The notes below the pieces were generated by a model. The model did no database searches. It saw nothing but the letters and a program-made list of their open reading frames with translations, and had not been told where the DNA came from. A program made the translations under genes and the position numbers. DNA of 64,000 nucleotides from an uncultured Muribaculaceae bacterium (lineage in GTDB: Bacteria > Bacteroidota > Bacteroidia > Bacteroidales > Muribaculaceae): contig CAJTMM010000008.1 of NCBI GenBank assembly GCA_910577465.1, positions 6,787-70,786 of the forward strand, given 5' to 3'. The first letter of the stretch is position 1. Each line of letters opens with the position of its first letter. Shown here piece by piece: positions 18,901 through 28,100 of the stretch.

Positions 18901-19542
18901 ATGGGAGAAGTGTTGTTCATATCGGGTATAGATACCGATGCCGGTAAGAGTTACGCTACCGGTTATCTTGCGGCTCAACTGATGGCGCAGGGTAAAAGTG
19001 TGATTACACAGAAATTCATTCAGACCGGTTGCAAGGAATATTCGGAAGATATCGACGTTCACCGCAAGATAATGGGAACCGGATTGCTTCAGGATGATAT
19101 AAACCACAATACAGCACCGATAGTGCTGACGTATCCTGCTTCGGCGCAACTCGCGGCTGCGATGGATAACCGCACCATAGACCTCGGTGAGATAGACCGT
19201 GCCACTGCAGAACTGGCATCGCGTTATGATGTGGTGCTGATAGAGGGCGCGGGCGGATTGATGGTGCCTATCACCGATGATTTCTTTGCCATAGATTACG
19301 CCATGACCCGCCGCATACCGGTGGTGTTGGTGACCAACGGACGGTTAGGGTCGATAAACCACACAGTGTTGTCGTTGGAGGCTATCAAGCGCCGTGGTAT
19401 GGAGCTGCATAGCGTGATGTACAACCGTCATTTTGACAGTGACCCTATAATATGCGCCGATACCCACGGATTTGTGGAACGATATGTGGCGCGCATGTTC
19501 CCCGGAGTGACGGTAACTGATGTGCCGGATATAAAATTTTGA
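18901..19542 (+). CDS. bioD: Dethiobiotin synthetase
   Basis: ATP-dependent closure of the ureido ring in biotin synthesis. It has 213 residues from the ATG at 18901. The modified P-loop is SGIDTDAGKSYATGYLA (residues about 7-23), followed by FIQTGCKEYSED, TYPASAQLAA, and VLIEGAGGLMVPI (about residue 113). A TTG at 18892 could add three residues. It overlaps the next gene's possible TTG start by four bases, so the two are likely co-translated. No other biotin genes are seen in the window. Confidence 0.93.
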   Translation: MGEVLFISGIDTDAGKSYATGYLAAQLMAQGKSVITQKFIQTGCKEYSEDIDVHRKIMGTGLLQDDINHNTAPIVLTYPASAQLAAAMDNRTIDLGEIDRATAELASRYDVVLIEGAGGLMVPITDDFFAIDYAMTRRIPVVLVTNGRLGSINHTVLSLEAIKRRGMELHSVMYNRHFDSDPIICADTHGFVERYVARMFPGVTVTDVPDIKF

Positions 19543-19547
19543 AACAG

Positions 19548-20192
19548 ATGCTTACGGAATCACTTAAAATATCCATACCCAAAGATGTGCTCGCGGGAAT
19601 GCCTATGGTGGAATTTCCGGGCGAGATAACTGTGATAGAGGATGCCGATGCAGCTCGGGAAGTATTGACGCTGCTTGCACGGGAGGAACGTGTGGGGTTC
19701 GATACCGAGACGCGTCCGGCTTTTCAGAAAGGTCGCAGCTTCAATGTGTCGCTGATACAAATATCGACACTGGCACATGGCTATCTGTTCAGAATAAACA
19801 AGACCGGGCTATTGCCGGAATTGTGCGCGTTCATAGAGAATGATTCGGTACTGAAAATAGGCTTGTCGCTCAAGGATGACTTTTTCGTGCTGCATAAGAT
19901 AAGTGAGTTTGTTCCGCACGGATTCGTGGATTTGCAGGGGTTTGTGGGCGATTACGGAATAGCTGACGCGAGCTTGCAGAAAATCTACGGCATATTGTTC
20001 GGCAAGCGTATATCCAAAGGGCAGCGGCTGTCGAACTGGGAAGCCCCGGAACTGACAGTGGGTCAACAGCATTATGCGGCGATTGATGCGTGGGCATGTC
20101 TGAGAATATACAACCATCTGACCGAGGGTAATTTTAATCCTCAAGAATCGCCTTACCGCCAGATTGATGGTGAGAATACATCCGAAAATTAA
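19548..20192 (+). CDS. DEDD-type 3'-5' exonuclease
   Basis: A 214-residue RNase D/WRN-like exonuclease domain. Exo I is VGFDTETRPAF (Asp-Glu pair near residues 50-52). Exo II is LKIGLSLKDDFFVLHK (about residue 104), and exo III ends in YAAIDAWACLRIYNHL (Tyr and Asp, about 178). All four acidic residues needed for two-metal catalysis appear present. Substrate may be RNA or DNA; no helicase or HRDC domain is attached. The ATG at 19548 is preferred over a TTG at 19539 that overlaps the bioD stop. Confidence 0.88.
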   Translation: MLTESLKISIPKDVLAGMPMVEFPGEITVIEDADAAREVLTLLAREERVGFDTETRPAFQKGRSFNVSLIQISTLAHGYLFRINKTGLLPELCAFIENDSVLKIGLSLKDDFFVLHKISEFVPHGFVDLQGFVGDYGIADASLQKIYGILFGKRISKGQRLSNWEAPELTVGQQHYAAIDAWACLRIYNHLTEGNFNPQESPYRQIDGENTSEN

Positions 20193-20205
20193 GATACATG
20201 AGTCT

Positions 20206-20397
20206 ATGAAACTAAAACGCTCTACAACCATACCGGTCCTGCTGCTTGCCTATCTTGCAGTGATGAGCTATATAGGGCGCGGTGAGCTTGCTGCCGGCAA
20301 TTACCTGTTTTATTTCGGGGTAATCGGGGTGACGCTCGTGTGCATAGTGTTGCTGCATTTTACTCTGAAACGCAGGGAACGCAAGCGTAATCAATAA
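20206..20397 (+). CDS. Small two-helix membrane protein
   Basis: A 63-residue protein beginning MKLKRSTTIPVLLLAYLAVM. There are two hydrophobic segments (residues about 8-21 and 30-51) separated by a short polar loop, and a strongly basic tail (KRRERKRNQ). It starts 13 bases after the exonuclease stop and is probably in the same operon. Function is unknown. It is accepted as real because the hydrophobic layout, positive tail and operon spacing fit a small inner-membrane protein. Confidence 0.6.
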   Translation: MKLKRSTTIPVLLLAYLAVMSYIGRGELAAGNYLFYFGVIGVTLVCIVLLHFTLKRRERKRNQ

Positions 20398-20434
20398 CCG
20401 GCGGGCAGGGACGGATGGACCATAGGGCTTGGCG

Positions 20435-23245
20435 TTATCCGGCGGGGGTGTCGATAGCCGAGGCTGTGGTTTCGTCGACAAGATACACTATGGATTCGTA
20501 AGGACGCTTGATGGTGTCCATCATGGATATTTCGCATGTGCGAGCGAGCGAGTAGCATCCGTCGAACTCCTCGTGTGCTATCTCCCGGCGTTCATCGGCG
20601 GTGGCGCTTTGTGCCACTTCAGGGTATATGAATCCCCTGTCGCCGGCGGCTCCGCAGCATTGGCAGCTGACAGGAATGATTACTTCATGTGCACATTTTT
20701 CCGCAATAGCCGCCATGGTATCCTGTAGATTGAGCAACCGTGCCGCACATGTGGGGTGAAGCAATACCTTATGCTTGGGTGTTACGACTCTGAGACGCGG
20801 CATGACATCGTCGGCAAGCCACCGGGTGATGTCGATGATGCGTAATTTAGCAAACCGGGTTTTGTTTTCTTCGCTCAATGCCGATGCCATGGAGTGGAGG
20901 AGTGTGTGCGTGCACGAGGTGGTGTCGCAGAAGATGGGTATGGTTCCTTCCCGGCTTATCCGGTAGAATGTTTCGACTGTCTTGTCGGCAATGGTGCGTT
21001 GACCTTCCGGGTCGCCCTTGTGCTGCCATATCTGCGAGCAACACAATCCGTGCATCTCTTCGGGCAATGACACTTTGAGTCCTGCGCGTTCGGCTATCCT
21101 CATAACCACGGTAATCATATCGTCCTTTCCGAGCGATGAACCTCCGAATATGCGTGTGACGCATGCGGGGAAGTATATAAAATCGGGTTGCGTGACATGA
21201 TTCCAGTGAAGTCGTGCGGGATATGGGAAGTGGCGTGACCAGTGCGGAACCTGTGAGTAGATCTGGTGCATGAAATCGGTTGCCCATATAAGCGGATACG
21301 GAGATATTATCTTGCCGGTGATGACCGCTGTGCGCAGTATGCCCCTTATGGCTGATTCGACGGCGCCATAGCGTCCGGCACTCGCGCTGAGCATACGTTC
21401 GTACAGGCGCGGGTCGGTATTGTCTCTGACGCGGTCGGTGATTTCGGCTGTGGATATCTGCATGGGGCACGGCATCCGGCATGAACCGTCGGAACAGCAT
21501 GTTTCTTCACCGATATACCGGTATTCCTTCTTCAGGTCCTCCCGTCCGGTCTGTGCTATGATGCGGAGAGCCTGAATGCGCTGGCGGGGCGTGAGTGTGA
21601 TGTCGCGCGTAGGGCATACGTGTTCGCAATATCCGCATTCCATGCATTTGTCGGCTTGGTCGTAACCGAGTTTGTCGCCAAACAGAGTCATCTCTTTCAT
21701 GGGACCCATAAAGCAATCAGGGTCGGTATTGATGATTACTCCCGGATTTAGTATTCCCTGCGGGTCGGCAAGGTGTTTGAGTTCTTTCATGAGAGAGTAT
21801 ATCTCAGGACCCCACTCCCGTTCGACGAATGGGGCGATGGCGCGACCTGTGCCGTGTTCGCCTTTCAGCGAGCCATCGAGTGATATGACGTGAGTCACGA
21901 GGTCGTCCATGAAATTACGGAACCGGGCAGTGTCCTTCTCCGCTGCCATGGATGATGTGAGCATGGGGTGGATGTTGCCGTCGCGTGCGTGTCCGAATAT
22001 GGCTCCTTGGTAGCCATATTTCTTGAATAGAGCCTGTACTCCGTCGACCAACCTGTCGAGATTGCCCACCTCGGCGGCTACATCCTCAAGGATTACGGTG
22101 GCACCGGGTGTGCGTGCACCCGCCACGCATGGGAAGATACCATCCCGCATGCGCCACAGAGCGTCGCGTTCGGCTATGGTGCGGGTGAATGGCTCCATGT
22201 GACTGAGGTGGCTTATGTTGCGGAACTCGGGGGTGAGATGACCGGTGATTTCTGCCATTTCCTGCGGTGAGCCGCTGCCGAAGTCCACAAGCATGGCTGT
22301 GGTACCCGGCGGCATATCGTTTTTGCTACCCATGTAGCTTGAGATGGATGCGTAGTCCATCATCTCCACCGCCAGTGCCCCTTGCTCGCCGAGCCATGCA
22401 GCCGATGCCGCGGCTGAGGTTACATCGGGAAAATATAACATGCAGCTGCTATATGTGGAGTAGAGAGGAAGGGTGTTGAGCTCGCCCGATATGATGTAGG
22501 CGAGAGTACCCTCGCTGCCAATGAGCGCGTGAGTGAATATATCCATGGGATTGTCGAAGTCCACGAATGCGTTCATGGCGTATCCGGTGACATTCTTGAT
22601 GCGGTATTTACGCAGTATCTTATCGCGAATGGCATCGTTGGACATTATGCGTCTGCGGATGTCCATCAATCCGCTGCAAAGAATCTTTTCTTCAGTTTCA
22701 AATCTGCGGCGATGGGATATGTCGGCACTGTTGTAGCGGTTGCCGTTTGCCAGCATGAACTCAAGGGAGCGTAGAGTATGGTATGAATTGTGCTGAACGC
22801 CGGCTTGCATACCGCTTGAATTGTTGGACAGGATTCCGCCCATCATCGCTGCCGATGAGCTTGCCGGGTCAGGTCCGATGTGGGTGTGGTGGGGACGAAG
22901 GTAGGCGTTGAGCCGGTCGGCAGTGATGCCGGGTTCGAACCAGACGCTCTTACCCTCCTGACGTATTTCATAACGCTTCCATCCGGTGCGCAATTCACAG
23001 ATTATGCCTTCGCCGACGGTCTGACCGGAGAGGGATGTTCCTGCTGTGCGGAATGTGATACCGACACCTGTGTCACGTGCCAGGTCGAGCAACTGTCGGA
23101 TCTCGTCGATACTGCGAGGGCGCACTATGGCTTTGGGCGGTATTCTGAAATAAGAGGCGTCGCGTGCGTAGATTTCCCTCCAAAGGTCGCCTGACAGAAT
23201 GCGGTCGTGGCTGAAGATGCTGTTGAGTCGGTGCAGGATGTCCAT
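20435..23245 (-). CDS. FAD-linked oxidase fused to a Fe-S/CCG-domain reductase
   Basis: A 936-residue fusion of the glycolate oxidase/D-lactate dehydrogenase type. The N-terminal FAD-binding domain (FRTAGTSLSGQTVGEG near residue 64) is followed by the FAD oxidase C-terminal domain (IFGHARDGNIHPML, about 440). A ferredoxin-like part has CMECGYCEHVCPTRD and a second cluster region (CCSDGSCRMPCPM). Two cysteine-rich CCG-type segments lie near the end (HPTCAARLLN, SCQCCGAAGDRGF). It likely oxidises a 2-hydroxy acid and passes electrons to a quinone or other carrier. The start MDILHRLNSIF at 23245 is chosen over 23380 because the latter runs through the gadB terminator. Confidence 0.9.
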   Translation of the reverse strand: MDILHRLNSIFSHDRILSGDLWREIYARDASYFRIPPKAIVRPRSIDEIRQLLDLARDTGVGITFRTAGTSLSGQTVGEGIICELRTGWKRYEIRQEGKSVWFEPGITADRLNAYLRPHHTHIGPDPASSSAAMMGGILSNNSSGMQAGVQHNSYHTLRSLEFMLANGNRYNSADISHRRRFETEEKILCSGLMDIRRRIMSNDAIRDKILRKYRIKNVTGYAMNAFVDFDNPMDIFTHALIGSEGTLAYIISGELNTLPLYSTYSSCMLYFPDVTSAAASAAWLGEQGALAVEMMDYASISSYMGSKNDMPPGTTAMLVDFGSGSPQEMAEITGHLTPEFRNISHLSHMEPFTRTIAERDALWRMRDGIFPCVAGARTPGATVILEDVAAEVGNLDRLVDGVQALFKKYGYQGAIFGHARDGNIHPMLTSSMAAEKDTARFRNFMDDLVTHVISLDGSLKGEHGTGRAIAPFVEREWGPEIYSLMKELKHLADPQGILNPGVIINTDPDCFMGPMKEMTLFGDKLGYDQADKCMECGYCEHVCPTRDITLTPRQRIQALRIIAQTGREDLKKEYRYIGEETCCSDGSCRMPCPMQISTAEITDRVRDNTDPRLYERMLSASAGRYGAVESAIRGILRTAVITGKIISPYPLIWATDFMHQIYSQVPHWSRHFPYPARLHWNHVTQPDFIYFPACVTRIFGGSSLGKDDMITVVMRIAERAGLKVSLPEEMHGLCCSQIWQHKGDPEGQRTIADKTVETFYRISREGTIPIFCDTTSCTHTLLHSMASALSEENKTRFAKLRIIDITRWLADDVMPRLRVVTPKHKVLLHPTCAARLLNLQDTMAAIAEKCAHEVIIPVSCQCCGAAGDRGFIYPEVAQSATADERREIAHEEFDGCYSLARTCEISMMDTIKRPYESIVYLVDETTASAIDTPAG

Positions 23246-23308
23246 AATCTGTGTAATTGTTGTGATGTTATAACGCGTATAGGTCCGGGAAGGGTTGCGT
23301 ATTTTGAT

Positions 23309-23352
23309 AAAAAATCGGTGTGCCAAATAAATTCTGACACACCGATTTTCTT
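23309..23352 (-). terminator. Terminator of gadB
   Basis: A 12-base perfect stem, AAAATCGGTGTG (23311-23322) with CACACCGATTTT (23338-23349), ends in a T-run in the minus direction (rc of 23305-23312). It lies about 50 bases past the gadB stop. Confidence 0.75.
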
Positions 23353-23398
23353 TGTCGCATGAGGGATATTGCGCCATCATGCAGGTAATTGTGTATAA

Positions 23399-24823
23399 TC
23401 AGCGTCCGGTATGGTTGAACTTAGCTGCTTCGACAGGGATGTTTTTCTCCATCTTGATACGGGAGGGAGTGGGATATTCAAGCTGATTGAGCTCTTCGAT
23501 GGCGAAATTGATGTCGGAAAGAAGCTGGTCTGCCATATCCCGGCTGAAGCCATGCCGAACAACGATACGCATCACCACAATCTCCTCGATGTCCTTGGGC
23601 ATTGTGTATGCGGGTACCATCCATCCCTTTTGGGCGAGTTTGTCCTGAAGGTCGAAGAGAGTCCACTTGTAGTTTTTCTGAACCTCCGGCTTTATAAGCC
23701 ATGCGAATAGCGGGTTGGGACATGATTTGTCGTAATTGACAAACGGTTCGATTTTCGCTATCTCATCATGGAGGTATTGAGCCACGGCAAGAGTATTGAA
23801 CTGAACCTCCTTGTATCCCTGACGTCCCAATCTGATGAACTGGTAGTACTGTCCGAGAATCTGTGCTGCCGGACGGGAGAAATTCAGTCCTACCTGACGT
23901 ATCTCGGCTCCAAGATAGTTGACGCTGAAAGACATTACGTCGGGCAGGTATTTCTTGTCTTTCCATACAATCCATCCCAATCCGGGATATACCAATCCGT
24001 ACTTGTGTCCCGAGGTGGATATGGAGAGTACCCATTTCAAGCGGAAGTCCCATTTCTTGTCGGGGTTGAGGAACGGCATGATGAATCCGCCCGATGCGGC
24101 ATCGATATGGATAGGCACGTCATAGCCGGTGCGGGCGTTGAATTCGTCGAGAGCTGCGTCAAGCGCTTCTACATCATCGTTAAGTCCCGTCCATGTCACA
24201 CCCATGATGGGCACTACGCAGATGGTATTTTCATCGCATAGCTTTATAGCTTCCTGCGGGTCGAGGGTGGTCTTGTCGAGGGTGATAGGCACGGTGCGCA
24301 TTTCAATCTGCCATAATTCGGCAAATTTCTGCCAACAAATCTGATAAGCCGTGGATATTACAAAGTTGGGCTTGTCGAATGGCTTGCCTTGTGCCTTGCG
24401 TTTCTCGCGCCAACGTATCCAAGCCGCAATTCCGCCGAGCATACAAGCCTCGGATGAACCAATGGCTACAGCTCCGGTTTTCCATTTACCTTCCTCGGGT
24501 GAGTTCCAAAGGTTTGCCACGATGTTGATGCATTTACCATTGATGACGGCTACGCGCGGGTATTCAGTTTCGTCGATATAGTTGATGGCAATGGCATCGT
24601 TCATCAGTTTTGTGGCGTAATCGTCCATGTATGTGGTAACGAATGTTGCCATATTAAGTCGTGGCTGGGTCTGTGCGTAAGTCTCGTCCTTGACCATCTG
24701 GTAGGCTACTTCAGGAGTGGTGGGGCCATCGGGAATTCTTTCGACGGGCGATGGTTGGAGCATGGCATTTGAGCCGAAGGCATCAGTCTTGGCGTCGCCT
24801 TCGCGGAATCGTTTGTCAATCAT
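23399..24823 (-). CDS. gadB: Glutamate decarboxylase
   Basis: PLP enzyme converting glutamate to GABA and CO2, consuming a cytosolic proton. It gives acid tolerance and is a source of GABA in gut Bacteroidales. It has 474 residues. The PLP lysine lies in SISTSGHKYGLVYPGLGW (mid-protein), with HIDAASGGFIMPFLNPD just before. The N-terminus and the C-terminal HTGR are typical of the bacterial GadB length. An NhaC-type antiporter gene, not a glutamate/GABA exchanger, lies 117 bases upstream on the same strand. Confidence 0.96.
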   Translation of the reverse strand: MIDKRFREGDAKTDAFGSNAMLQPSPVERIPDGPTTPEVAYQMVKDETYAQTQPRLNMATFVTTYMDDYATKLMNDAIAINYIDETEYPRVAVINGKCINIVANLWNSPEEGKWKTGAVAIGSSEACMLGGIAAWIRWREKRKAQGKPFDKPNFVISTAYQICWQKFAELWQIEMRTVPITLDKTTLDPQEAIKLCDENTICVVPIMGVTWTGLNDDVEALDAALDEFNARTGYDVPIHIDAASGGFIMPFLNPDKKWDFRLKWVLSISTSGHKYGLVYPGLGWIVWKDKKYLPDVMSFSVNYLGAEIRQVGLNFSRPAAQILGQYYQFIRLGRQGYKEVQFNTLAVAQYLHDEIAKIEPFVNYDKSCPNPLFAWLIKPEVQKNYKWTLFDLQDKLAQKGWMVPAYTMPKDIEEIVVMRIVVRHGFSRDMADQLLSDINFAIEELNQLEYPTPSRIKMEKNIPVEAAKFNHTGR

Positions 24824-24940
24824 TGTAGTACGGTGTTATATAGATAATAATTAAATGTCGGTTCATGAGTGCATGTGGCAATCATGCAACTATGTATCTA
24901 TAACACCTTACGTACTTGAAAAGATTACGGAAACGAGATA

Positions 24941-26404
24941 TTATTTGGAAATTTGCAATCGGGTGGCAGGGATGGTTGTAGAGGGGATGTGTATGCGCCA
25001 TCCTGTCCATGCCATGATTATGGTCATGACGGGACTGAGGATATTGAAAAGGCAGAACGGAAAGTAGACTAATGTTGCCACACCGAGTACGGTGGATTGG
25101 GTAACACCACATGAGTTCCATGGGATAAGTACTGATGTCACCGAGATGGAATCCTCGAGAGTGCGGCTCAGCGCCTGCGGTTTCATTGCCTGGCGGCGAT
25201 ATGTGTTCTTGTATAGATTGGCGCCTATGATGATGGACAGGTATTGGTCGCCGGTGCAGGAATTTAGAAACAGTCCGCTACCTACAGTCGCGCTTATGAG
25301 TGAGCGTGATCGGCTTATGCGCGATGTGATGGCATGGGTGATAGTACCGAGCATTCCGGTGCCTATCATGGCTCCACCGAATATCATGGCTGAGAGCACG
25401 AGGTATATGGTAGGCAGCATACCTTCGATGCCGGATGTGGATACGAGCGGGTCGAGCAGGGTATTGCCTGTGGATATGTCGGTGGATGTGCAGAGTACCT
25501 TGAGCGAAGTTGCCAAGGTGGAGTAGGCATCGGTGGCACCGCCACTTATGGAGTGGGCTATCTGTGGCTGAAAAATCCATATACCGACCAGCCCGGCTAA
25601 GGAGCCGACGGCAAGAGTCCATGCTGTGCCTATGCGGCTTATTATAAGTATGATGGTGAGTGCGGGAATAATCAGTACCCAAGGGGTGATGTTGAAAGTG
25701 CTGTGGATGGCGTATATAATCTCATGGGCGTGGGATGTGGCTGTGATGTCGCTGCAATACCCTACAATGAGATAGACCGCGAGGGCTATGCTCATGGCGG
25801 GAGCCGAGGTGAGCATAAGGTAACGTATGTGTGTGGTGAGAGGTACGCCGCATGTTGATGCCGCAAGTACTGTAGTGTCGCTCAACGGAGATACTTTATC
25901 TCCGAAATACGCTCCGGATATGATGGCTCCGGCTATCCATCCCGGGTGGTAGCCCATAACGGCTCCAACCCCCATTAGGGCTACTCCGATAGTGGCTATG
26001 GTGGTCCATGAGCTACCTGTGATAACGGATATTATGGCGCACATGAGACATGCTATGAATAGGAATGTCTTGGGCTCGAGAAGCAGTAATCCGTAGTCAA
26101 TCAATGCGGGAACTACTCCACTTAGCATCCATGTTGCCGAGAGTGTGCCTATGAATATGAGTATGGGTACGGCAGGCATAATCTGACGGGCACTTTTCAT
26201 CAATCCCGGAAGCAGGCACTTACCCCTGCGGGTAAAGATACAGCCAAGTCCTATGCTGACGGCTGCCGAAGCCCCGAGAATGTAGTAGCTGTAGTCCTGC
26301 ACCGCCGAAGCTCCGGTTACGGCAATTATGACTACAAGTGTAATCAACAGAAATGCTATGGGTATTATGGATAGAGAGAGCGAAGGTGTAGCAGTGCGCT
26401 TCAT
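24941..26404 (-). CDS. Na+/H+ antiporter, NhaC family
   Basis: A 487-residue polytopic inner-membrane protein with about 11-12 hydrophobic segments. The NhaC family signature is GAYFGDKVSPLSDTTVLAAS (about residue 170), with TGSSWTTIATIGVALMG before it. It swaps sodium for protons and sets cytosolic pH; related members swap malate or lactate. The ATG at 26404 is chosen over 26419 because the promoter at 26460-26489 then gives a short leader. Placement beside gadB suggests a pH-homeostasis neighbourhood (inference). Confidence 0.9.
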   Translation of the reverse strand: MKRTATPSLSLSIIPIAFLLITLVVIIAVTGASAVQDYSYYILGASAAVSIGLGCIFTRRGKCLLPGLMKSARQIMPAVPILIFIGTLSATWMLSGVVPALIDYGLLLLEPKTFLFIACLMCAIISVITGSSWTTIATIGVALMGVGAVMGYHPGWIAGAIISGAYFGDKVSPLSDTTVLAASTCGVPLTTHIRYLMLTSAPAMSIALAVYLIVGYCSDITATSHAHEIIYAIHSTFNITPWVLIIPALTIILIISRIGTAWTLAVGSLAGLVGIWIFQPQIAHSISGGATDAYSTLATSLKVLCTSTDISTGNTLLDPLVSTSGIEGMLPTIYLVLSAMIFGGAMIGTGMLGTITHAITSRISRSRSLISATVGSGLFLNSCTGDQYLSIIIGANLYKNTYRRQAMKPQALSRTLEDSISVTSVLIPWNSCGVTQSTVLGVATLVYFPFCLFNILSPVMTIIMAWTGWRIHIPSTTIPATRLQISK

Positions 26405-26459
26405 TAAAATTCCTAACACAAGTGAAATGGTGAAAAAATGCTGAATAAAAATTCAAATG

Positions 26460-26489
26460 CAAAATTAGTAAATAATTATGCAACTGCAA
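26460..26489 (-). promoter_or_regulatory. Promoter of the NhaC-type antiporter gene
   Basis: On the minus strand a TTG (26489-26487), 19 bases, then TAATTTTG (26467-26460). The antiporter ATG follows 56 bases later. Confidence 0.55.
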
Positions 26490-26571
26490 TGATGTGGCTA
26501 TATTATTTTTGAAAAGATATGTCTTGTTAGGTGTTTTTAATGAAATCAGGCGATAGAGGTATGTTTTTGTG

Positions 26572-26613
26572 AGATAAAAGAAACACGGTGCACCCAATAT
26601 TTGGATGCACCGT
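26572..26613 (-). terminator. Terminator of the SusCD-type operon
   Basis: CACGGTGCA (26584-26592) pairs with TGCACCGTG (26605-26613). In the minus direction it is followed by a T-rich run (rc of 26572-26583). It lies 53 bases past the last lipoprotein gene. Confidence 0.75.
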
Positions 26614-26665
26614 GCATTGGTGATTTATGACAGGTGATTTATTGTCGCTGTCTGTAGGATTTTGC

Positions 26666-28054
26666 TTAGCGTGTGTATGTAATATAGGAATCCGATGAGA
26701 GATAATCCCACCCATCATTCCATGCCTGGAAGCCGGAGAATTCTATCTTATTTGCGGAAATAGTACCGGTAATAGGTGTAGTTGAAGAGTCTGCTCCGGA
26801 TAGAATCCAAGTATTGTTGCCAAAGCTAAACGGTTGCATGGTGAATGTCATAGAGTCCAAATCAACAACAATGGTGCTGCTTCCGAGGACATATCCGTAA
26901 TAATTGGGCAATGGGATTACCAGTGTGTTGGGTTCTGATCCTAATGATACAGTAACTGTGCTGGTGTAATATTCGTCGTAGGAAGAATCATAAGCATCCA
27001 ACATGCCTGCCGAAAGGTTCCATTCGCCGATGAAGTCTTCGATTGAGACACCCCAAACGAATCTGTCGGTACCGGATGAGGAGCCGGAAGAGACGGCGAG
27101 TACCACAGAGCCCTTGCCTGCATTGCCTTCCATAGCGCAACGATTGCCTGACGCTTGTACTCCTACGCTGGCGGGAGATGTGAGCCCTGTAGGTACGGAG
27201 TAGGTGTCGGTAGCTGAATCGTAGGTGTATTCGCTTCCGAGACGGAACATGTCGTTAGCATCGGTCTGGTCAATGGAGAATTCGAGATTGTAACCGTCGG
27301 TTCCGTACCAAGAGAGAAGGGTATATGAGTTGTCGTCGTAGGCTACGAGAGTGGCATCCCAAGTGTCATTGAGCAATGCACTGGTGTATTTACCTGCAGT
27401 GCGCCAAAGTTCCTCCCGCTCACGTGTGAAGTCGATGGAGATTTGCGCTGGAGCGCTGTTGCGGTAACCTTCCTGTGTGGTTTGAGCCACGAGTGAGAAT
27501 GTGTATTGTCCGGTGGCAAACTGAGTGAAATTAACCGAGGTGTCGTAAGTGCTGCCTGAGTCAATCTCGTTGCCGTCGGCATCGGTGAGTGTATAGGAGT
27601 AGTCACGTGCTCCGTCAACAGCTTGCCATTGTACTATCACGGTATTGGCTTCGCGAGACCATGCCGGTTGCGGCGATTCGAGAGTAGTCAGGTCGGTGGT
27701 ACGTGCCGAGAGCACGATTGGCTCGGAGGTGGTGTGGTCGCTGTTGACTGCGGCGTATGCCAATACTGTGAGTGTGTACTCGGTGTCGTGGTCCAGCCCT
27801 GTGAAGGTGATGTGATTGTCTTTGGTAAGTCCGGTTTCGAGGATAGTGCTTGAACCGGATTTTGCAAACTGGTAGGAATATTGACGTGCTCCGTCCACTT
27901 TGCCCCAACGGAATGTGAGAGAACTGTAGGTGGCATCGTCGACAATCATGTCGGACTTGTCGAGCGGAGTTACGGAGTCATCGTCGCTACATCCCGTCAT
28001 GGCGGAGATGAAGAGAGCTGCTCCCAGCAAGCCTATGAATTTATGTAGTTTCAT
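26666..28054 (-). CDS. Fibronectin type III lipoprotein of the SusCD locus
   Basis: A 462-residue predicted lipoprotein. The signal peptide ends in a lipobox (ISAMTGC, Cys near residue 22) followed by acidic residues (SDDDS), a pattern linked to surface export in Bacteroidetes. Two FN3-like repeats follow: SSLTFRWGKVDGARQYSYQF (about residues 44-63) and, about 95 residues on, NTVIVQWQAVDGARDYSYTL. The C-terminal half is beta-rich without a recognised catalytic motif. As the last gene of the operon after susC, susD and another lipoprotein, it is likely a surface glycan- or ligand-binding protein. The ligand is unknown. Confidence 0.75.
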   Translation of the reverse strand: MKLHKFIGLLGAALFISAMTGCSDDDSVTPLDKSDMIVDDATYSSLTFRWGKVDGARQYSYQFAKSGSSTILETGLTKDNHITFTGLDHDTEYTLTVLAYAAVNSDHTTSEPIVLSARTTDLTTLESPQPAWSREANTVIVQWQAVDGARDYSYTLTDADGNEIDSGSTYDTSVNFTQFATGQYTFSLVAQTTQEGYRNSAPAQISIDFTREREELWRTAGKYTSALLNDTWDATLVAYDDNSYTLLSWYGTDGYNLEFSIDQTDANDMFRLGSEYTYDSATDTYSVPTGLTSPASVGVQASGNRCAMEGNAGKGSVVLAVSSGSSSGTDRFVWGVSIEDFIGEWNLSAGMLDAYDSSYDEYYTSTVTVSLGSEPNTLVIPLPNYYGYVLGSSTIVVDLDSMTFTMQPFSFGNNTWILSGADSSTTPITGTISANKIEFSGFQAWNDGWDYLSSDSYITYTR

Positions 28055-28100
28055 AATAGGTTGGAATCTTAATGTGAAATTTGTTATGGGTTGTATGTCC

